Source of the DNA: JBDKFK01 sp039798745
GTDB taxonomy: Bacteria; Patescibacteriota; Microgenomatia; UBA1406; GWC2-37-13
Length of the DNA: 64,000 nt
Direction: 5' to 3'
Assembly: GCA_039798745.1 (NCBI GenBank)
Contig: JBDKFK010000001.1
Coordinates: 47,300-111,299 of the forward strand
Both the position numbers and the translations under genes were made by a program. The notes beneath the pieces are model-generated. The model was not told the DNA's origin. It worked only from the letters and a program-made list of their open reading frames with translations, and ran no database searches. Position 1 is the stretch's first letter; every line of letters starts with the position of its first letter. Shown in pieces: positions 61,056-64,000 of this stretch.

Positions 61056-61919
61056 ATGAAAGACTATTATGAGATTCTCGGTCTCAAAAAAGGTGCAAGC
61101 GCGGAAGAGATTAAATCCGCGTATCGTAAACTCGCTCTGCAATGGCACCCCGACCGCAACAAATCCGCTGAATCAGCCGAAAAATTTAAAGAAATAAACA
61201 AAGCCTACGAAACACTGGCTGATCCCAAGAAGAAAGAAATGTATGATCAGTACGGACCTGACATGTACCAACGGGCAGGCGGAGGATCCGCGGCTGGAGC
61301 CAACTCTTACCGGCAAGGTCCCTTTAACTATACCTACACAAATTACAGTGACCAGAATTCACCCTTCGATTTTGATACAGAGGGAATGAATGATCCCTTT
61401 GAGATTTTTGAGCAGTTTTTTGGATTCAGATCGCCCTTTTCAGGACAGCAACAAGCCAAAAGACGGCAGATATATCAGATTACGCTAACCTTCGAAGAGG
61501 CAGTAAAAGGTGTAGACAAAGAAGTGAAGATTGATAAAGAAACAAAAAAAATAAAGATACCTGCCGGAGTCGATGATGGTATGCGTATACGGTTTAGTGA
61601 TTTTGATCTGCTTCTCCAAGTAAGGACTCACCAATACTTTAAACGCGACGGACAGAATATCTATCTTGAAAAAGATATTTCTTACCCTCTTGCCGCCTTG
61701 GGTGGCGTGGTAGATGTGCCCACAATCGATGGTTCAGTAAGGCTAAAGATTCGTCCGGGTACGCAGAACGGAGCAACAGTACGACTAAAAGGTCAGGGTG
61801 TAGCATATCCTAACACATCCAACAAAGGTGATCAGTATGTAGTATATAAAGTGAAAGTGCCTGAGAAGCTATCATCTAAAGCCAAAAAATTGCTCGAGGA
61901 ACTGACCCACGAGTTATAA
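61056..61919 (+). CDS. DnaJ-family co-chaperone without zinc finger (CbpA-like)
   Basis: J-domain proteins stimulate DnaK's ATPase. Residues 1-70 form a J domain with [23 protein letters not shown] and the HPD motif in [10 protein letters not shown] Gly/Phe/Tyr-rich linker follows ([11 protein letters not shown] and [10 protein letters not shown]), then two C-terminal substrate domains ending in [26 protein letters not shown]. The CxxCxGxG zinc repeats of true DnaJ are absent, so this is class B (CbpA-like), 287 residues. Position after dnaK suggests it is the main DnaK partner. Confidence 0.92.
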   Translation: MKDYYEILGLKKGASAEEIKSAYRKLALQWHPDRNKSAESAEKFKEINKAYETLADPKKKEMYDQYGPDMYQRAGGGSAAGANSYRQGPFNYTYTNYSDQNSPFDFDTEGMNDPFEIFEQFFGFRSPFSGQQQAKRRQIYQITLTFEEAVKGVDKEVKIDKETKKIKIPAGVDDGMRIRFSDFDLLLQVRTHQYFKRDGQNIYLEKDISYPLAALGGVVDVPTIDGSVRLKIRPGTQNGATVRLKGQGVAYPNTSNKGDQYVVYKVKVPEKLSSKAKKLLEELTHEL

Positions 61920-61926
61920 TACACGT
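61915..61926 (+). promoter_or_regulatory. -10 element of the epmA-like gene
   Basis: TATAAT at 61915-61920 contains the dnaJ stop codon; 6 nt later is ATG 61927. This suggests that the epmA-efp pair can be expressed independently of the heat-shock genes. Confidence 0.55.
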
Positions 61927-62925
61927 ATGAAGATACAGACTCATATTGATCATCTTGATTCCTATCGTCTGTATCTCAAAATTATAGCCGCGACCAGAGA
62001 ATATCTTAACGGAAAAAAGTATCTTGAGATTGATCTACCCGTACTTTCACCTGCGCTTATACCTGAATCATATCTTGAAGTTTATGAAACAGAGTTCAGA
62101 TACTTTGACACAAAAAAGAAGCTTTATTTAACGCCATCACCTGAGCTTTTTCTTAAGCGTATCCTGGCTTATGGTGAGCTTGACTGTTACAGTCTGGGTA
62201 AGGCTTTTCGTAACAGCGAGCCCGAATCCAAGCTTCACTCAGGAGAGTTTACCATGCTGGAATTCTACAAGATGCACTCGAGTTATATGGATATTGCCGA
62301 CGAATTACTTGGCTTAATGAGCCACATAGCCAGCAAGCTCTATGGAACTAATCATATTACATTTCAGGGGAAAAATATTTCATTTGCAGAGTGGGAACGA
62401 ATGACAGTCGCTGAGGCATTTTCAAGATTTGCCGATATTGACGAGACTGACTTGTTTGATGGAAGCCGTTTCATGGAACAGGCAACAAAAAAAGGATACA
62501 TTACTACAGGATTTACTTATGAAGATGTATTTTCACAGATATACTCACAGGAAATAGAGCCAAATCTTGGAGTCAGAGGATACCCCACACTTTTATATGA
62601 TTATCCAAAAGAGTTTGCCGCGCTTGCCGCTCTTAACCCGGACAGGAAAACAGCACAGAGATTTGAGTTTTATATTGGCGGTGTTGAACTGGGCGATTGT
62701 TACTCTGAGCTCACCGATCCAAAGGAGCAGGAACAGCGGTTTCAGGGAGAAGCACGTAAAAGAAGGGAAACAGGCAAATCTGATCATCCGATTGACAAAG
62801 GCTTCCTGGAGGCATTAAAATATGGTCTCAAAGAATGTGCAGGCATTGCTATAGGTTTTGAAAGGTTGGCAATGATCTTTGCCGATATATCCTCTATAGA
62901 TGCGTTAAAATTAATTAGTATTTAA
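61927..62925 (+). CDS. epmA: EF-P lysyl-lysine ligase-like (EpmA/GenX/PoxA)
   Basis: EpmA is a LysRS paralogue without the anticodon domain that attaches beta-lysine to a Lys of EF-P. The 332-residue protein has the class II motif 2 SLGKAFRNSEPESKLHSGEFTMLEFYK, the Glu-rich ELGDCYSEL segment and motif 3 GIAIGFERLAMIF. It has no OB-fold domain. It lies 10 nt before efp, which makes the assignment strong. EpmB, which supplies (R)-beta-lysine, is not in this window. The start follows TATAAT by 6 nt. Confidence 0.9.
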   Translation: MKIQTHIDHLDSYRLYLKIIAATREYLNGKKYLEIDLPVLSPALIPESYLEVYETEFRYFDTKKKLYLTPSPELFLKRILAYGELDCYSLGKAFRNSEPESKLHSGEFTMLEFYKMHSSYMDIADELLGLMSHIASKLYGTNHITFQGKNISFAEWERMTVAEAFSRFADIDETDLFDGSRFMEQATKKGYITTGFTYEDVFSQIYSQEIEPNLGVRGYPTLLYDYPKEFAALAALNPDRKTAQRFEFYIGGVELGDCYSELTDPKEQEQRFQGEARKRRETGKSDHPIDKGFLEALKYGLKECAGIAIGFERLAMIFADISSIDALKLISI

Positions 62926-62935
62926 TAATGAATAT

Positions 62936-63502
62936 ATGAAAACTTTTGCGGGAAATTTAAAAAGAGGAGAGTTTGTTCTGTATCAGGGTGAAATTTATCA
63001 GATCCAAAAAGCTGATTTTTATGCTCCAGGAAAAGGATCGGCGCTCATGAAAGCCAGACTAAAAAATGTAAAAAATGCGAAAAATGTTGATTTTACCTAT
63101 AAATCAAGTGAGTCTGTTGAGACTGTGGACGTGGAAAGTATAGAGATGCAGTATCTCTATAAGGATACCGAAAATTTATACTTTATGAACGAGCGGACAT
63201 ACAATCAGTACACGATACCCTATGAAGTAGTCGGTGATCTTGCACAGTATCTTAAAGAAGGAAATAATTATTTTGTATACGTTCATAACGACGAACCTCT
63301 GAGTTTACGTCCTCCGGCAAGCGTACGGCTTAAAATAATAGAAGCCGAAGAAGCCGCGAAAGGGGATACAGTAAGTGGAGCAAAAAAGCTTGCCAAACTG
63401 GAGACGGGAGTATCGGTGATGGTTCCGTTATTTGTGAAAGTTGGCGAGATTGTGGCAGTAAACCCGGAAACAGGTGAATATTCAGAACGAGTTAAAGAGT
63501 AA
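62936..63502 (+). CDS. efp: Translation elongation factor P
   Basis: EF-P rescues ribosomes stalled on proline stretches. The 188-residue protein has three beta-barrel domains: the KOW-like start FAGNLKRGEFVLYQGEIYQIQ, the modified loop APGKGSALMKARL, and the C-terminal VSVMVPLFVKVGEIVAVNPETGEY. The Lys in PGKGSA corresponds to the residue (Lys34 in E. coli) that EpmA modifies. Length is standard. It follows the epmA-like gene by 10 nt, so substrate and modifying enzyme should be made together. Confidence 0.96.
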   Translation: MKTFAGNLKRGEFVLYQGEIYQIQKADFYAPGKGSALMKARLKNVKNAKNVDFTYKSSESVETVDVESIEMQYLYKDTENLYFMNERTYNQYTIPYEVVGDLAQYLKEGNNYFVYVHNDEPLSLRPPASVRLKIIEAEEAAKGDTVSGAKKLAKLETGVSVMVPLFVKVGEIVAVNPETGEYSERVKE

Positions 63503-63517
63503 GGGATCAACGATTTT

Positions 63518-64000
63518 ATGCTTTCTGTTGGTGAAATACTTCGAAATGAGCGAGAAAAGTTGGGATATACCCTTCGTCAAGTAGAAAAAGAGATAAAAGT
63601 CCGCGAACAGTTCCTCAGGGCTGTGGAAGAAAATGATTGGGACGCTTTCTCCTCAAAAATCTACATTAGCGGAGTAATCAAAAACTATGCAAAATTTTTG
63701 GATCTAGACAATGAAAGAATGATGGCATTTTTCAGACGGGACTATGAGAAGCGGGAAGATATGGGTTTCCGAAAAAAGGTTTCCAGTAGTTATCTACGTC
63801 CTGAAACAAAAATTATAATGTATGTGGGTTCACTCATTATATTTTTGCTTTTCTTTGGGTATTTTATGTATCAGCTGAAAGTATACTTGTCACCTCCAAA
63901 GGTTGTTATCACGTCACCAAACCAGAATCTGTTTCGATCTATTGAAGCAGTAAGGATATCTGGTACGGCTGATAAAGAATCAACGGTTACTGTATCGGGG
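63518..64000 (+). CDS. RodZ-like helix-turn-helix membrane protein (partial)
   Basis: The frame starts at ATG 63518 and runs off the right edge, giving 161 residues. Residues 1-70 form a RodZ/HTH_25-type helix-turn-helix (LSVGEILRNEREKLGYTLRQVEKEI). A Lys/Arg-rich segment leads to one membrane helix (about 106-126, IIMYVGSLIIFLLFFGYF) and an extracytoplasmic part with VVITSPNQNLF and SGTADKES, like bacterial Ig-like or adhesion repeats. RodZ links MreB to the cell wall in rod-shaped cells. The C-terminal part is not visible, and a close relative of RodZ is as likely as RodZ itself. Confidence 0.8.
   Translation, partial: MLSVGEILRNEREKLGYTLRQVEKEIKVREQFLRAVEENDWDAFSSKIYISGVIKNYAKFLDLDNERMMAFFRRDYEKREDMGFRKKVSSSYLRPETKIIMYVGSLIIFLLFFGYFMYQLKVYLSPPKVVITSPNQNLFRSIEAVRISGTADKESTVTVSG

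Overview
The window looks like a chromosomal segment of a Patescibacteria (CPR) bacterium, most likely of the Microgenomates type. That placement is inferred from gene content, not from any database search. Typical signs are several polytopic GT39-like glycosyltransferases, DUF4012, DUF3048, DUF5752 and DUF5679-like proteins, shortened housekeeping proteins (IF-2 of 483 aa, AspRS of 463 aa without the GAD insertion, HrcA of about 246 aa), a 50-aa zinc ribbon, and dense gene packing. TGA acts as a normal stop, so this is not a UGA-recoding lineage. Base composition looks moderately AT-rich.

Layout. 1-8532: envelope glycosyltransferases around a MacA/MacB-like exporter. 8638-15359: UppP, a secreted Cys-rich protein, a DMT transporter, membrane proteins, an rRNA methyltransferase-like protein and five minus-strand tRNA genes (Gly, Phe, Ile-UAU, Ala, Arg). 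15628-21933: an alpha-glucan module (GlgA-like GT4, GH57, DUF5752, GH15) and a GT39 protein; a GH133-like debranching enzyme follows at 26683. 21950-22342: tRNA-Ser and tRNA-Cys flanking a hairpin-rich spacer. 23005-26217: a protease-less Lon-like ATPase divergent from groES-groEL. 28018-31669: an ABC exporter, a probable structured small RNA, VKOR, an SDR and a GlsB-like protein. 31718-34668: pflB-pflA. 34682-35182: a GIY-YIG protein and tRNA-Tyr. 36371-48291: a long minus-strand run (DacA-like, AspS, RecJ, RmuC, degenerate NrnA-like protein, InfB, NusA, L25, DUF4012). 48319-57685: a nucleotidyltransferase, a 2H phosphoesterase, small proteins, DUF3048, secDF, an MBL hydrolase, a Cca-like enzyme, NUDIX and Nfo. 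57783-61919: hrcA-grpE-dnaK-dnaJ. 61927-64000: epmA-like ligase, efp and a partial RodZ-like gene.

The genes suggest a fermentative anaerobe with a small genome. It would store or degrade alpha-glucan, convert pyruvate to acetyl-CoA and formate by PFL, build a glycosylated monoderm envelope, and keep a conventional Sec and chaperone system. None of the eight tRNA genes encodes its CCA end, so the cell depends on CCA addition; the Cca-like protein in the window has unusual catalytic residues.

The strongest non-textbook signal is promoter geometry. Many genes start 6-10 nt after a TATAAT-like hexamer, most often exactly 6 nt, several with a -35 box 17-18 nt upstream. This points to widespread leaderless transcription and also fixes many start codons. 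Other leads are the structured RNA at about 29868-30036, a CIRCE-like operator on the hrcA promoter, tRNA-Ile(UAU), hairpin-rich spacers next to tRNA genes at three loci, and a pseudo-DHH protein with a duplicated Gln/Pro-rich tail beside infB.
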